Shown: piece by piece, positions 38,908 to 52,292 of the stretch
Layout of the letters: each line of letters begins with the position of its first letter
How positions within the stretch are numbered: position 1 is the first letter of the stretch
Origin: Siphlonurus alternatus
Lineage: Eukaryota > Arthropoda > Insecta > Ephemeroptera > Siphlonuridae
Reading direction: 5' to 3'
Assembly (NCBI GenBank): GCA_949825025.1
Contig: OX463786.1
Location: 10,902,387 to 10,966,386 of the forward strand
Length of the DNA stretch: 64,000 nt
Notes under the pieces: generated by a model
The model's input: the letters and a program-made list of their open reading frames with translations, nothing else
Databases searched by the model: none
Told to the model about the DNA's origin: nothing
Position numbers and translations under genes: made by a program

Positions 38908-41219
38908 ATATAACTTGCAAATTAAGTATCATAATTATGTATAATATATAGAGATAACTGTATTATAGAATAAAAAAAATGTATTTCTGCATCAGAGATT
39001 CGATTCATGGTACGTTTTACATGTTTAAAAAAAGAAAATCATCATCATCAATGTTGTGACACGAATTTATACGACGATGTATTTATATAAGAGGAATGGA
39101 AGAGCAGCTCGAACCTCGTCACCACCACTTTACTGTTCAAGTATTATAGAGAGAAAGAGCAAAAATACTACTTCAAATTTATATACACGTCTCTCTCTTG
39201 CTTTACATTTTGTGTCATAAATATACGTGAAATCTAGCAGCCAGTACAGTTATACGCAGAAATGTAAGGAAACTAATGGAGAAATTCTAAATTTAAAAAA
39301 AAAATCTGTCAATGAAATTTCATGTTTTTAAAAAATATATAATAATATATAACATGTAATTCAAACGAGCCTTAGTATCTTGTTGCATTATTAACTTTAA
39401 TATTTAAATTTTAATTGATGTCGGGAATCGAACCCGAGACCCTGTAATTAATATCGATGTTTATTTTCTTTCACGTTTTAATATTAAATTTATAATAATG
39501 TATAGTGTAAATAATTTTTAGTAATCTAGTGTTTCACATACCAAGAATGTTGATTAAATGATAATAAAAATATATAATATTAAATTAAGGTCAGCTACAA
39601 AGGAAATAAACAAATTTAATATTATGTCATGACAGAAATAATAAATGAGTATTTCAATATTCTGAATTAAAACAATTTTTCCACCTTTTACAGATGCTAT
39701 ATATACTGTATATATACCAATTATCTAATTATTACAATATTATTACTTATATTTTGATGTGTGGTTGTTTAGAGTCGAACGAATTAACATAATACTTATT
39801 GCATATAATTACTGTTCAGGTCAAAATATTGCTATAAGCAAAGACAAATCAGAATTCCTTTTGTATATACGTAAACTAAGCTAAAAATAAAACACTACTT
39901 TTTCAAAATGCTTCGTAAAATTTTGCGATGTACTTTACAGTATATCTCTTACATTACACTCGAATATTATAAACTTTTTGTGTAAAACCACAAGTACGTT
40001 TTTCTTGTCTTTTTTATGCGTGCTAAAAACAAACTTAAGAGAAAAAAATATATATGGAAAGTGTTTACTTAATATGTCGCGGCGCAGATTCAAGCAAAAT
40101 ATTATTCGCTTTAAGTTCTATTGCAGCTTTTACCTCAAGATTTTTATTTCCATCTTTCTCTTTGAATTCAATTGATTGTATATATATATATATATATACA
40201 TTACGATTTTACGAACGAAAAACAAAATTAAAATTCTATATAAATAAGATTATTATACGTTTTCAAAAAGTATATTTAAATTACATTTTTAATAATTTAT
40301 TATACAATACAATTTGCATTTTTTTTTTTAATTTGAAATTTACCAGCCCTTTGGTTCTTTTTCTGATGTTTTCATTAATTAAAAAAAAAAAATATAAAAA
40401 AAAACACACGACAAACCATACAAATTCAAACTTTAAATAATGAAGAAAAATTTAAGACAATTTTCATTTTTTTGTAAATTCATATAATTAATTTGCCTAT
40501 AATAACTGAAATAACTCATATAATGAGACAATAATAAATTTAAACTCTATTTTAAAAAATATTTCAATACAGGATTAATAATACATCCCGATATAAAAAT
40601 TGCTAATTATTACAGTTTATAACAAAGTTTATTGAATCACCGTCCATATATCGTCATGAAAGAAATTATCAACCATAATTAGTAATTATTATTTAATGAC
40701 AAAATGTTCACGGATTTATGCTCAAATGGGTAATTTAGCGATGAGAGAGAGAGAGCGAACTAGCCAACATCAATTACCAGGGTAGCTAGCGTTGATTAAA
40801 ACGTCAACAGCACACAGATATAAGGCTTCGATCCGTGCTATATGCAATGAAGCGAACAGTTAACTCATGAACGTTTTAATTACCGAGCCACGGAGTAGAG
40901 AAATTAATTTAATTTGTTACGAAATTACATTTCAAACTTTAATATATCTGTCATCATGGTGGAAATAATTTCTTTTTTACATTTTTTTTTATATTTTAAT
41001 GAAGATTGAAAGACATCTTCATTGTGATAAAAAAAAATTAGAGATAAAAATAAATGGAAGCTAAAATTGACGAAAAAATATGTTTATGAAATTTAGTTTT
41101 TCTCTCACCAAGTTAATTTTTTTTATAAAATATCTTCATTCTCTTATACAATTTAAATGATAATACATTAATAAAATTTATTGGATTATCATGCACACAC
41201 CAAAAAGAGAACGGTATAG
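38908..41219. other. AT-rich non-coding stretch
   Basis: It holds a tRNA T-arm-like fragment at 39425-39449, a (TA)n run near 40180-40198 and a short GA run near 40743. The 128-codon plus frame at 40054 is Phe/Ile/Lys-rich and looks like chance in AT-rich DNA. Confidence 0.5.
39425..39449 (-). other. tRNA T-arm / pol III B-box-like fragment
   Basis: The minus strand reads CTCGGGTTCGATTCCCGA, a perfect T-stem and loop matching the B-box consensus GGTTCGANNCC. No anticodon arm, D-arm or A-box is visible upstream, so it is not a complete tRNA gene. It may be a tRNA-derived SINE scrap or chance. Confidence 0.35.
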
Positions 41220-41221
41220 TA

Positions 41222-41530
41222 CACTCCATTCAAATAAAAATGTCCGATCCGGCCATGTAAAGGCGGATTCAGATGGTGACAACGGCGATGCGACGCGATT
41301 TTGTCATACAAGCTGTGAAATCCTATGCGGAAGCGAATTCGCCATATATTGCGGCGGCGAATATCACGTTAAATTATGATGCACTTTTTTTTAATCGCCA
41401 AATATGGCCGCCAATGGATGTTACAGCAAGTGCGCATTATTCGCGTCGCGTCGCAGGCTGGAAATCGCCATGTGAATCCGCCTTAAAAGTTATATAGCCT
41501 GATCGGGAAAGTTTTTATATAAACGGAGTG
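41222..41530. mobile_element. TA-flanked MITE (family F) hosting a Harbinger MITE
   Basis: The ends CACTCCATTCAAATAAAAA and TTTTTATATAAACGGAGTG are flanked by TA (41220-41221 and 41531-41532). Without the nested family D element it would be only about 80 bp. Confidence 0.7.
41261..41483. mobile_element. PIF/Harbinger-type MITE, family D copy 2
   Basis: The ends AGGCGGATTCAGATGG and CCATGTGAATCCGCCT are flanked by TAA (41258-41260 and 41484-41486). The frames that cross it reflect shared MITE sequence, not a gene. Confidence 0.88.
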
Positions 41531-41808
41531 TACGTACCTTCTAAAATGAGAAATGTTATTTCATCTATCAAATCAAACAAGAAAGTTGTACACCTAACTA
41601 GCAATAGCATTTTTTTTTTTTTTTTCTTACAATGAGAAGCACCGAGATACCGATATGATGAGAAACTAGATATCATCGTTCTGACCTAAAAGGTTTCATG
41701 AAAACTTTTTATTTTTTTGATGGAAGAGTGAGAAAATGTTGTGATGAGGTTCAAATTTCATCCATGATGCAGCCTTTCAGTCCCAAGTTGAAAATATAGG
41801 GTGAGCTT

Positions 41809-41973
41809 CAAGAATTACTTACTGGGAGGATGGACAGCGGCTGCTTTTGCCGTAGGCGCTACACTATTTTGTATCTCAGTGACGTTGACGGAACTAACCG
41901 AAGGTCGACGAAAATTGTCAACGTTCCTCAATTCGAAGCCCTAATAAGTCATCCTCCCAGTTTATAATTCTTG
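41809..41973. mobile_element. Short inverted-repeat element (MITE-like)
   Basis: CAAGAATTACTTACTGGGAG and GATG are inverted at the right end (CATCCTCCCAGTTTATAATT). The interior has GTGACGTTGACGGAACTAAC. A similar phrase, TTACTGGGAGGCGA, occurs at 63180 next to CGGTCGCTTTTGCC, suggesting a relative there. No clear duplication. Confidence 0.55.
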
Positions 41974-43127
41974 CCATTCTTGGGTGCGCTTACATCAGAT
42001 TTTCAAACTTTTAATGTTAATATTTCAACAGAAAATTAATACTCTGTAGTTAATAAAATTGAATTTAGGTCTTAAATACATGCACTTCATTTAACTTTTA
42101 TTAATTATTACATTATTACTATCCTTTAAATTAGAAGACAAGTATAGTTTTTTTTTAATGAAGCTCCTTTAGTAGCATAATAACTTTAGATAATACCTTC
42201 ATTACTGCATAGCACGTATACCTGAACTAAATTACAGAATACTGTAATTGATTTTAACTTTTTTTCACTTCGTTTTATATGAAATCAAATTATAAAAACA
42301 AAAAAACTTTTCTTTTACAACACAAAACTATATTATAAATTTAACTTTTTTTTTTAACTTAACAAGATTTACCTTTATTTTATCTTATTACTTGCTTTAC
42401 AACTATAGTGCGCATTTTTTTCTTTTAAATAACATTAAACAAAATAAGCTTATAATGTATCGTATATAGAATGAAAATATACCACTTATACTTACCATTA
42501 GTTTAATCTTAAATTCAATTTCAAACCTTTTTACTAATGTTGGTCTACAGTGTTTTCAATCTTTAATGGAATCTGATGGTATAGAATTAACGTTAAAAGA
42601 AAATGTGGGATTTTATTAAGGTAAAAACTCGATTGAAGGTGGAATAACTTTTTCTAATGGAAAGGATTTTTGACTTATGTGCTTGGAATACATAAGAAGG
42701 ATAAAAGTTTATTTTTTTTCTCTCTCTTTGCTCTATTAACTTCCTTTTTTAATAATAAAAAGACCAATTCAATTATCGTTTATATACTTTTAATTTATGT
42801 AAAATCAATTAATACGCTTAGTGTTAGTTTAATTTAAAGGATTTATTCTGCTTATATAGTTGAGGCAACGCATCAAAGGGGTAGGGGGTCGGCTTTGATG
42901 TAAAATCCCTTTGTTATAATTTAATTAATACAACAGGTAAAAAAATAAGCGTGTGTATTTATAACACATGAATTGCAAATTGTTTAGGTGTGTGTTTATG
43001 ACACATGATTAAATATAATTTTTATTGCAAATTTATATAATAATATGCAGACTACATAAAAGTAATTACTTTATTGAAAAATGTCAAAATAAATATATAT
43101 AATAAATATAAAATTACACAATAATAG
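41974..43127. other. AT-rich non-coding stretch
   Basis: No gene or terminal repeat seen. Confidence 0.5.
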
Positions 43128-43590
43128 AACTGCAAATTTTTTATTGCATATTTGGATAGAGGACTCTTAAGGCGGATCAGATGGCGACAACGGCGATGCG
43201 ATTTTGTCACACAAGATGTATGTGAAATCCTATTCGGCGAACGTATTCGCCAGGTTGCAGCAGCGAAATCGCTTTAATTGCGATGCTCTTTTTTTTAATC
43301 GCCAAATTTGGCCGCCAATAGATGTCTCGGCAAGTGCGCATTATTCGCATCGCGCCGCATGATAGAAATCGCCATGTGAATTCGCCTTAACACTCTTAAA
43401 ATTATGTTGCAATGCAAAACACTGTGGCATCATATCATATGTAACAGTTTTCATTATTCTTCCCTGACTATGACGTCACAGCGTTTTTACAGAACGATAT
43501 TAAGGGTGTTTGAAAGTACAGAAAAAAATGTGAAAAATATACAAAACATTATAATTCAAAGTCCTCAATGCAACAACTTCCAAACAAATT
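43128..43590. mobile_element. Interrupted family C-like palindrome
   Basis: The left part, ATTGCATATTTGGATAGAGG, and right part, with AATGCAAAACACTGTGGC and ATGACGTCACAGCG, resemble the element at 15614. A family D MITE splits it. The outer ends are eroded, so the borders are approximate. Confidence 0.5.
43170..43387. mobile_element. PIF/Harbinger-type MITE, family D copy 3
   Basis: The ends AGGCGGATCAGATGGCGA and CCATGTGAATTCGCCT have TTA on the left and TAA on the right, so the duplication is slightly altered. It is nested in the family C-like palindrome. Confidence 0.82.
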
Positions 43591-46106
43591 CATGACCATA
43601 CATGTTGTGATGATAAATTCACAGCCTCAACAAAGGTATTATCAATATCATCGTATTATAAATAGGAAATCATAGCAAGTATTCGCTCTAATGTTGGATG
43701 TAATTTAAGTTCACATTCGCTTATTTAAATTACAACATTTTGATTACATGTTTTATATAAGTATAAAATCTATAACGTTAAATATAAATTGAATATACAC
43801 ATATTGAATTGAAATACCAGTATATATAGAATTACATTATATAATATATATATATATATATATTATATAAAGTACAACTTACATTTCCAATTCAATTAAA
43901 ACATGACCTACATTTCAATAATATTATTAAATTAAATAAAACTTCACGAGTATAGGAAAATGCAATTTTGTACTCTTACATAATTTTATACTTTATAATA
44001 TTACATTTTGTAATGACATTTTACTGTATACCATTTAATGAGATTTTACGCTTGTTGAAAAACATATTTTTCAATATATATATTATATATTATTGGTTGC
44101 ATAATATTACATGTATATGCTAAAAGGTTTTGACCGCCTATATATATTATGTGAGTGTGTATATTTCCTCTTACTATTATTTACTACTAGTATACTACTG
44201 AGTAAATAAAGTCGATNNNNNNNNNNNNNNNNNNNNNNNNNNNNNNNNNNNNNNNNNNNNNNNNNNNNNNNNNNNNNNNNNNNNNNNNNNNNNNNNNNNN
44301 NNNNNNNNNNNNNNNNNNNNNNNNNNNNNNNNNNNNNNNNNNNNNNNNNNNNNNNNNNNNNNNNNNNNNNNNNNNNNNNNNNNNNNNNNNNNNNNNNNNN
44401 NNNNNNNNNNNNNNNNCATCAGTAAGAATTTTTTTATTGTGTTTTTTTTTTAATAAAAAAATACAGGTTGACAATAAATATATGTCCTGTAAATCGATGC
44501 AATGTATTTTAAAGGTGCTGCTGATGGTCTTATAATAAATGAGGAAGGAGTCCTCATTTGTATACTATTGAAGTCAATGTATGATGTGACTTGTTCCTTG
44601 TCGGGTTTACATTGTATTGTATGCTATTTCAATACATATGCTTTTTTATCGTCAACTTTAATAATAATTAAAGTTATTGTGTAGTATAAATAAGAGAACT
44701 CGGTGTTATAAATAAATATAAGATCAATAAAATATATGTCCTTTCATTAATTTTAGATGTTTTTTTTTTTAAATTAATGCTGTTGAATTGCATGAAAATT
44801 TAAAAACTATTACTTGATATAAAATAAAGAGGGACCGGTATTCAAAAAGTATAAATTGTCTTCCTTGTATAGTTTTTTTTATCCTGGGTGGAAACGAATA
44901 CTACACACTATATACTAATGGCTAAACTATGGTAAAATGTGGGCAATCTTGCATTGTTATATGCTATATAGAAACACTTCAGCAGAAATTTATACAATAT
45001 TTTTTATTTAGTGCCATGTTTAGTATAATATAATTGGATAAAGTGCATGTAGTTTATTGTGAATGACCTCCATTATAATATATTGCATATTTTTCATCAG
45101 TACTATATACAATCAAATAACCATTAATAATATAATATTCGTGTATCATCTACGTATATTTCTATACCAGACAATCAATCAATCAATCAATATATATATA
45201 TATATATATATAGTAGGAGAAGCGCTTTTATAAAATAATAGTATTTTAAATATAACAATATTTAATAAATATTTTATTAATTTATTTTAGTAAACTTCCC
45301 AGGAGTTCTTTGTACCAAAAGATTTAGTTAAAAAAGAAAAGAATGTTCAATATTGCAGTAAGAAAGAAAAAAAAAGCATATGGATTTATGTTATGTACCG
45401 GTTCAACTACACACTTTCTGCATGCTATATCACAAGCAGGCCTATATATAAATATATATAGCAACTGTTCTGCTGAATGCATTACTACATTATATATAAT
45501 ATATACACACACATACCATAGTACTTTAGTATAGTTGAACCAAACTACAAACATTTCGTATATATATTTTACGGACCTTTGCAAAACACATTACCATGTA
45601 AAAAACATGTTTTTCCTTCCTATATTTTCCTATTTTTTTCCCCCCCATCCGTTTTTCTACATCTCTTCTTTTGAAATATGTTATTATACGATTGTGATTT
45701 CAAATAGTATAAGAGAGAGGATAAAATTATTGATCTGAATGAAAATTCACACAAAGTTGTTGTGATTCAAGAGAGAGAGAGAGAGAGAGAGACGGGGGAG
45801 AAGAAAGATTTCTTGCATAGTTTCTGGGTCATGAATTATAAATTATATTCTAAAGAATTTTAACTTAAAATTAACTGGTTAATCTGTTGGAATGACCGAC
45901 TTAATAAGTAAAGCACAGTTTACAAATTTCTTAAGTGGAAGAAGAAGTAGTGTAGTATACAAAATCGTAAAATAGAATGAAATGGAATCTTCCGGTCATT
46001 TTAATTATCAATAAAAGTATATGATGAAATTTATTCTGTATACTTCTTTTTAATTTCTTAACTAGAAAGCAGAATATTTAATGTCTTTGTAAAATATGAA
46101 ACTATT
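43591..46106. other. AT-rich non-coding stretch with assembly gap
   Basis: It contains (TA)n runs near 43846 and 45190, an (AATC)n run near 45172-45190, a (GA)n near 45771-45791, and the N gap. No gene seen. Confidence 0.5.
44217..44416. other. Assembly gap, 200 N
   Basis: Exactly 200 unknown bases, a usual placeholder for a scaffold gap of unknown size. Frames across it are meaningless. Confidence 0.99.
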
Positions 46107-46420
46107 GGAGTATCGACCTCAATTTCTTTTTATTGCAGAAATGGATAGAGGGTGCAAAGCTATGCTATCCTGATTTTTTATAGTCCTGGAAATATTTTTA
46201 AAACAATTATTGAAAGTCCTGTTTGTGACGTCAAGAAGCGTCTCTCTTTAAGAAAAGGATAGGGCTTGCCGCCAAGTGACGTCACAAAATTGACTTTTAA
46301 TAATTTATTAAAAATACTTCCAAGGCTGTAAAAAATCTGAAAAAAATCAGATAGCATAACTTTGCACCCTCTATCCATTTCTACGATAATAATAATAATA
46401 AAAAAATGAGGTCGATACTC
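46107..46420. mobile_element. Palindromic MITE, family B copy 3
   Basis: The ends GGAGTATCGACCTCA and TGAGGTCGATACTC match copies 1 and 2. The central orientation is flipped relative to them (AAGCGTCTC precedes GGCTTGCCGCC). One central site is altered to TGACGTCAAG and the other is still TGACGTCAC. TA follows the right end, but the left duplication is not clean. Confidence 0.83.
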
Positions 46421-46451
46421 TATTTGACTAAGTTTGTATGCAGTGAAATTC

Positions 46452-46641
46452 AGATCAACAAAATGAAAGATTATCACCGGAAGTGCAAGGATTCTAGACC
46501 ATTTAGTTCAGTTTTGAATCTGAAACTTTGCAGCGAGATTTATATTTGGGACTTCAATTTCTCTGCAACATCTCAAGAGTTTCAATGTTCATTCAGCTAA
46601 AATATTTTCACTTCCGGTGGTAATCTTTCGTTTGTTGAACT
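46452..46641. mobile_element. Inverted-repeat MITE (family G)
   Basis: Terminal repeats of about 34 bp. AGATCAACAAAATGAAAGAT, then TATCACCGGAAGTG, on the left is inverted on the right as CACTTCCGGTGGTAATCTTT. The interior of about 120 bp is unique and non-coding. It sits 30 bp from a family B MITE. Confidence 0.75.
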
Positions 46642-49600
46642 ATACATACTATGTTCATGTATAGTACCAAAGAGGGTTAAAAAGTGTCTATACATAGGCT
46701 TATAGTGACGTCATAAAAGACGTTTGGCATCAAGGTTGGTTGGTTGGTATTTTGGGGCAATTGACACATTTTGGTCATGTATGTCCCCGGCGTTTGGCAT
46801 CAAGGTATGATGCCATGATACCTTCATGATCATGCCATGATCATGATAAGAGAAGCAGAATCAACTGGCCTTCATTTCACAAATATAATATACATCGATG
46901 CAGATACGATGTAAACAACAAGAAACTTTTTAAACCCCCCGTCGGTACATAGTGAGTGCGTCAGTTTTAACCCGATCAGTCTAAAAGTTGTCGAGATTTG
47001 TTGGCAAAGAATAATAAAATAGGGAGATGGTCGTATATAATACTGTACAGTGTTTCACTCTAAAGATTATTCTGTGAATTTGAAAAACCCATTAAATTTA
47101 ACAGCCAATCACTATAAAAAAACATACAATTAATAATAAATTAGTAACTAATTTACTTAAGTTGAAGTCTACACAAAATAAAAATTGAAACTTTAAATGG
47201 GAATTCATGATATAAAAAAAATAAACTAATTATATATAATTAGATGACTATAAATTAAAGTAAATTAAATTTTAAAGCTTTTATAAATTGTTTAAAAGTT
47301 ATTTAAGTGCCAACTATTGTATGTTAAAAGTTTAATTAAGTTTTAACTTGAAATGACGATGCTAAAGTTTATAATATACGAAGTAGTCACATTAATTTCA
47401 AAATTCTTACATATAATACATTCTAGTGGCCGGAAGTACGGTACATTGTCTTCTTATTATGTAAATTTTCAATTTGGAAACTTTGGAGCAAGATAGTGTA
47501 TTATAATATAATTGATGATCTTAAAAAGTTTTGTTTAAAATTCTATTGTCTGCTCAAAACGTTTTTTTATTCTCTTTTGAGGTTTCGCACCCCCCCCCCC
47601 CCCCTTCCAACCCCAAATTCCGGCTTTTCCGTATCTTTAATTTCGGCGCTACTTACTTTTTTCTAACTGCACGATACTTATGAAAATTAAAAAAAAAATT
47701 ACATTACATGAAATCAATTTAATATTACCTTACAAAATCATATATAATATAACTTGAGGGTAGAAATGACAAGGCGACTTTTATGATTTTGAACACGTCT
47801 TCTTTTAATTAAAGGAACTTGGAAACTTAAACTTGAATGGTCCTTAACAACACCTCTTTCCCAAATTATCAAAACTTATATTTTTGTGTAACATGTTTGC
47901 TTCTTTTTCTTTATCCTTTTTTAAGAATAGGCCGTAATTAGCCATGCACCCACATACTGAGTGATAAAATTGCAAAATAACTATAAGTAGATATGATTTT
48001 TATGCATATTATAAGAAAAAATAATTAAATTAAAACAACTATATTTATGTATATGTTCATGTATGTACGTAAAGATGAAACATTTTAGAGAGTACAATAC
48101 CACCACTATCATCGCCGCGGCTTTTAACAAAGAAAGACGTAGGTACGTATTTCAACTTCAGAAGGATCTGGTAGACAATTGAATAAAAGCAATTTATATC
48201 TCTCTTCTCTACTGAAAATACAATGCGTGTCATATACAATACAGTCCAAGCCCACTCGGAAAAGCTTTAGTGCTCTTTATATTCTACTCTTTTTTTTATA
48301 CCATTATAATATAATAAATTATATTATCATTATCTTAAGGTGAATAATTCATTGAATAATATATTTTATCGTAGTGGTTAATAATAGCATTTGAAGTAAA
48401 ATAATTTAATAATAATCAGTATTATCTGGAGAACTCGAATTATATGAGGTGTTTTGGTCAAATTTCTAATTTTTGTACAGAGGGTTTTGTAGAAAGCTCT
48501 GAGAGTGTTCAGTTAACTGTATACTTCTGTATATTTGATTTTATTTTGTGTATTTTGACACCAGTGTAAAAAGTTATACTATTCAGGTTTAACTGGGGCC
48601 TTCAGGATCAAATTAGCTTATATCCACTTTTAAGTAAAGGTTATTTTCTTATCTTGCTTACATACAGATAACAACCTTCTACCTGAAAGGTTTTACAGTA
48701 CTAACTGACCATTTCGCCTAAAAAAAATCATTTAATCATCAAATAGATTTGTTGTTGGAAATATTCTGATTATTTTTTTTTTACTTTGCACAAAAAAAAA
48801 AGTTAAATACATTTTTGTTAGGAAATTGTATAATGTAACTAAAATTGTGATACGAAACTATATAACAATTATTGTAACTTACGAAATATATTTTTTTTTG
48901 TACCTGGCACACAATAAATTTTAAAATTAAATTTACATTAAATATATAAAATATTACTTGTATACTACAAACTATATAAAGTGTGTATAATATTTTCTTC
49001 TTGAGAATTTCTCCTTAAAATTGTTTTTAATATAAAAAAATGACATTTTTCTGACATCAAATCAAAGTTAGAGAAGGAGTTTCATTTCCTTCTCTTTCTC
49101 TTGCCCCTCTCTACGACATCCCAGACAGCTACACTTTAAACATTGTTAGATTTAACTTTTATACAATAGAATGGTATATGAATATGAACCTTAAAGTACA
49201 TACTATTTTATTGATGTAACTACAACACCAGTTGCTATGCCAACAGAAAACTATTCTACAAACCACATGGAATATAATAATAAAAAAATGTATATACTGT
49301 ATATATAAAAGAATTTTTTAAACAGTATAATTTAAATATAATGCAAATCTTCGTATTTTCCATAATATTCTAATAAGCCACCTGTCAGTTACAGTATACA
49401 ACTATATAATGAAATTGAGAATTATTACAATTTTAGTTCCCTTGACTTTTTAATTTTCTCAAGTTGGCGAGGATCGTGTACGTTAGTTCTTCATAAAAAA
49501 AGTTCAATAAACAATTAATTAATTTCTTATCACAATTGGGAGTTCAATATGAGCATTGATAAACATCTAAAAACAGAGTTCATTTTTTATGCAACCAAAC

Positions 49601-50333
49601 TTAACATTATTAGGACCAAGCCTTTAATTTCATTTCTCGATCTTAAATAAGACTTAATTTTTTGGTTCATGTATATGAGAACAAGTATGAATTAACGCAC
49701 ATGTATTTAATACACATAAGATATTATTTAATATATATTATTTGCAATCAATGTATAAATAATTATAAATTGTAATTAAGATTTAATTGGAACTACAAAT
49801 TTATAGTAGAAAAAAATTCTATTTTCCTATTCAATTATTTTATAAATCATAAAATTACACTTTATATATGGAGAGTTCATAAAAAATGTATACCAGACTA
49901 AAAACATCAACATTCAGACTAATAATAAAAGTAATTAATAGTTACTCTATAGCTATCATAAAACTCATAGCAAATTGCTCTGTTAAATTGATTAAAACAT
50001 TATTTATCATCAAACTAAAATATTAATTAAAAACACAATATTTACTTCTTTTTTTCGTTGAGTGCCTGTAAGTTAGGCAATATTACTTGCATATCTTTGC
50101 AACTGGTTGTATAACTTACAGGATATTCAAGGAAATCCAATGCAGTTATGTATTAATTAATTACGTAATTGATTTTACATAAACAGTAATTGAATTTCAA
50201 ACTGTTTCAAGTAATGAGTTCCAATTAATTAATGTCAAATTAATTAAATACTATGAACTAAAATTGTTATAGAAGTAGTAATTTAAAGACGGATTTCGAA
50301 GCCATGCATGTCAAACTCTTAATTAATTTGCTT
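46642..50333. other. AT-rich non-coding stretch
   Basis: CGTTTGGCATCAAGGT is repeated directly at 46721 and 46791. There is a C-run near 47590-47604 and a small hairpin around 50066-50122 (CCTGTAAGTTA against TAACTTACAGG). No gene is supported. Confidence 0.5.
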
Positions 50334-50432
50334 TGAACACTCATAGATTTGTTTAGGTCACGTGACGTGAATTTAACACTCATTGGTTGATTTTAGGTCA
50401 CATTGAACACTCATTGGTTGATTTAGGTCAGG
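50334..50432 (+). repeat. Triplicated phrase with AGGTCA half-sites
   Basis: Three imperfect copies of GAACACTCATTGGTTGATTT followed by AGGTCA, with AGGTCA at 50355, 50395 and 50425. The first is followed by CGTGACGT, giving an inverted AGGTCACGTGAC arrangement with a CACGTG E-box. AGGTCA is the nuclear-receptor half-site, and binding is only a possibility. Confidence 0.6.
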
Positions 50433-52240
50433 TGGCCTGACTCCGTATAAACGCAGCAAAATATCACAATTAACATTTATAATGTAAAAAAAATAATAAC
50501 CTACCCCTACCACGTTTAATTTAGATCCATGTAGGAACTATAATTATTGAATCTGACATTTTTATTAATGTTTCTTTATAAATGATAAACATGCAATGAT
50601 ATAATTAAGAGATAAACTTTTTGATGAAATGGCTAATATTATCACATTTGATTATTATTATTATGATAGTTATCTTGTAATGAAAATCCATATTATTTTA
50701 ATAACCATGAGTATTGCATGATTTATATTATGATTACGTGATTAAAATTGAAACAAATAGATAATATAAAATATAGCTTAATAAGTAAATTTTAATTATC
50801 ATGAAATTCCATTATATATTAAAGTGAACTGATAAAGCAATTAAAATGATAGTTAACGATGTTTGCATAAAATAGGCTATACTAATTATTATATTCAATT
50901 ACACATAAATGTCAATCAAATAGTATTATATAGACAATATATTTAAAGGGGGAGAGGCAATAATTTAAATTACAAAGTTTTGACACAGAAGTATACAAAA
51001 CAAAGTAGAAACTCTTGTAGTTTCATATCTACCATTAAATTAAGAAATATTGATATTGTTTTCGAACAAGAATCCTAAATCTTCTCCCCTTTTCGTTTAC
51101 GACAATTTTTACTTTTTTTTTTTTTAGCTTGTATAGAGAAAAAAAATATAATAAATAAATATGAAAATTGACATCTATGAAAGACAAAAGAGGGGGGATT
51201 TGAAGAGAGAGAGAAAAAAGAAGTAAGTTTATGCAGAACAATTTTTTTCACCCTTTTATGATACTCGCATGATCGCATTGTTAAGTTGTTATGGTTAAAA
51301 ACGACCCCTAAGGATTTAAGCCTGTGGTGATACGCTAGACAATGATTCAATGGTACCATAGAGATTTTAAGTAAAACGTTTACCAACTCTCTCTTATCAA
51401 TAAATGACTCGAGGGAAAGAAAAAATAAAAATCGTTACCAAAAATATATTTTCTATGGTTGAGTGATAACACATGATATTTTACGTATGCAAATTCAAAT
51501 ACATAAGAGAGAGGGGAGTGATGGTATATAGAAAAAAAAGGGGTGTATTTTAAATTTACAGTGTTCAATTATTTGATTTTTTCTTGACGTTTGATTATAG
51601 TAAGAAAATGATGGAAGATTTTTTATTGGAAGATTATATTTTGAAATTTATAAAATGGTAATACTATATAAAACTCCCAAATGTTATTTTCTGTGCTGGA
51701 TATTTTTTGCTATATAATGCAGTATTTGAGACGAAAACTATAAAAAAATGCGTATTATCGTTTATGCTGCTTTTTAAATTTACTATAAAAGAAAATTCCC
51801 TTATATATATTTGGAAATAAACTTTTGTGATTTTCCAAAGAAAATTATTAATATGCAAAATCTGAAATATAAAAAGGACATCAGCTGATTTTTTTAACTT
51901 GAATTTCATATTGAAAATAGTATAAAACATTAAATTTTGCTTTTACTATATAAACAAAAAATCAGTTTTATGATGTACTTTATTTATATTATGTATACAA
52001 ACATACGAGATTTTGTTGTTTTTACGAAGCAAATAATATCATATATTCATCTCAAGATATATTTTTATTTTGTATATGATGGATCAATACTGTGGAGGAG
52101 AAAAAAAAAAGCTAAGGAGAGAGGGAAAAAAAATTGCTTGCTGTACACAAATTTTCTTCGCTCGCTTGTATATTTCGTACTTAGACACGCAAGGCGAACG
52201 TGTAAAACTACGTACCAAAGAGTGAGAGAGGGGGAGAGAG

Positions 52241-52292
<52 letters not shown>

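Noticed and set aside
40054..40440. 128-codon plus-strand frame
   Set aside because: It crosses a (TA)n run and poly-T/poly-A stretches and is dominated by Phe, Ile and Lys. No motif.
44187..44474. Frames crossing the N gap
   Set aside because: They consist of unknown residues from the 200-N assembly gap.
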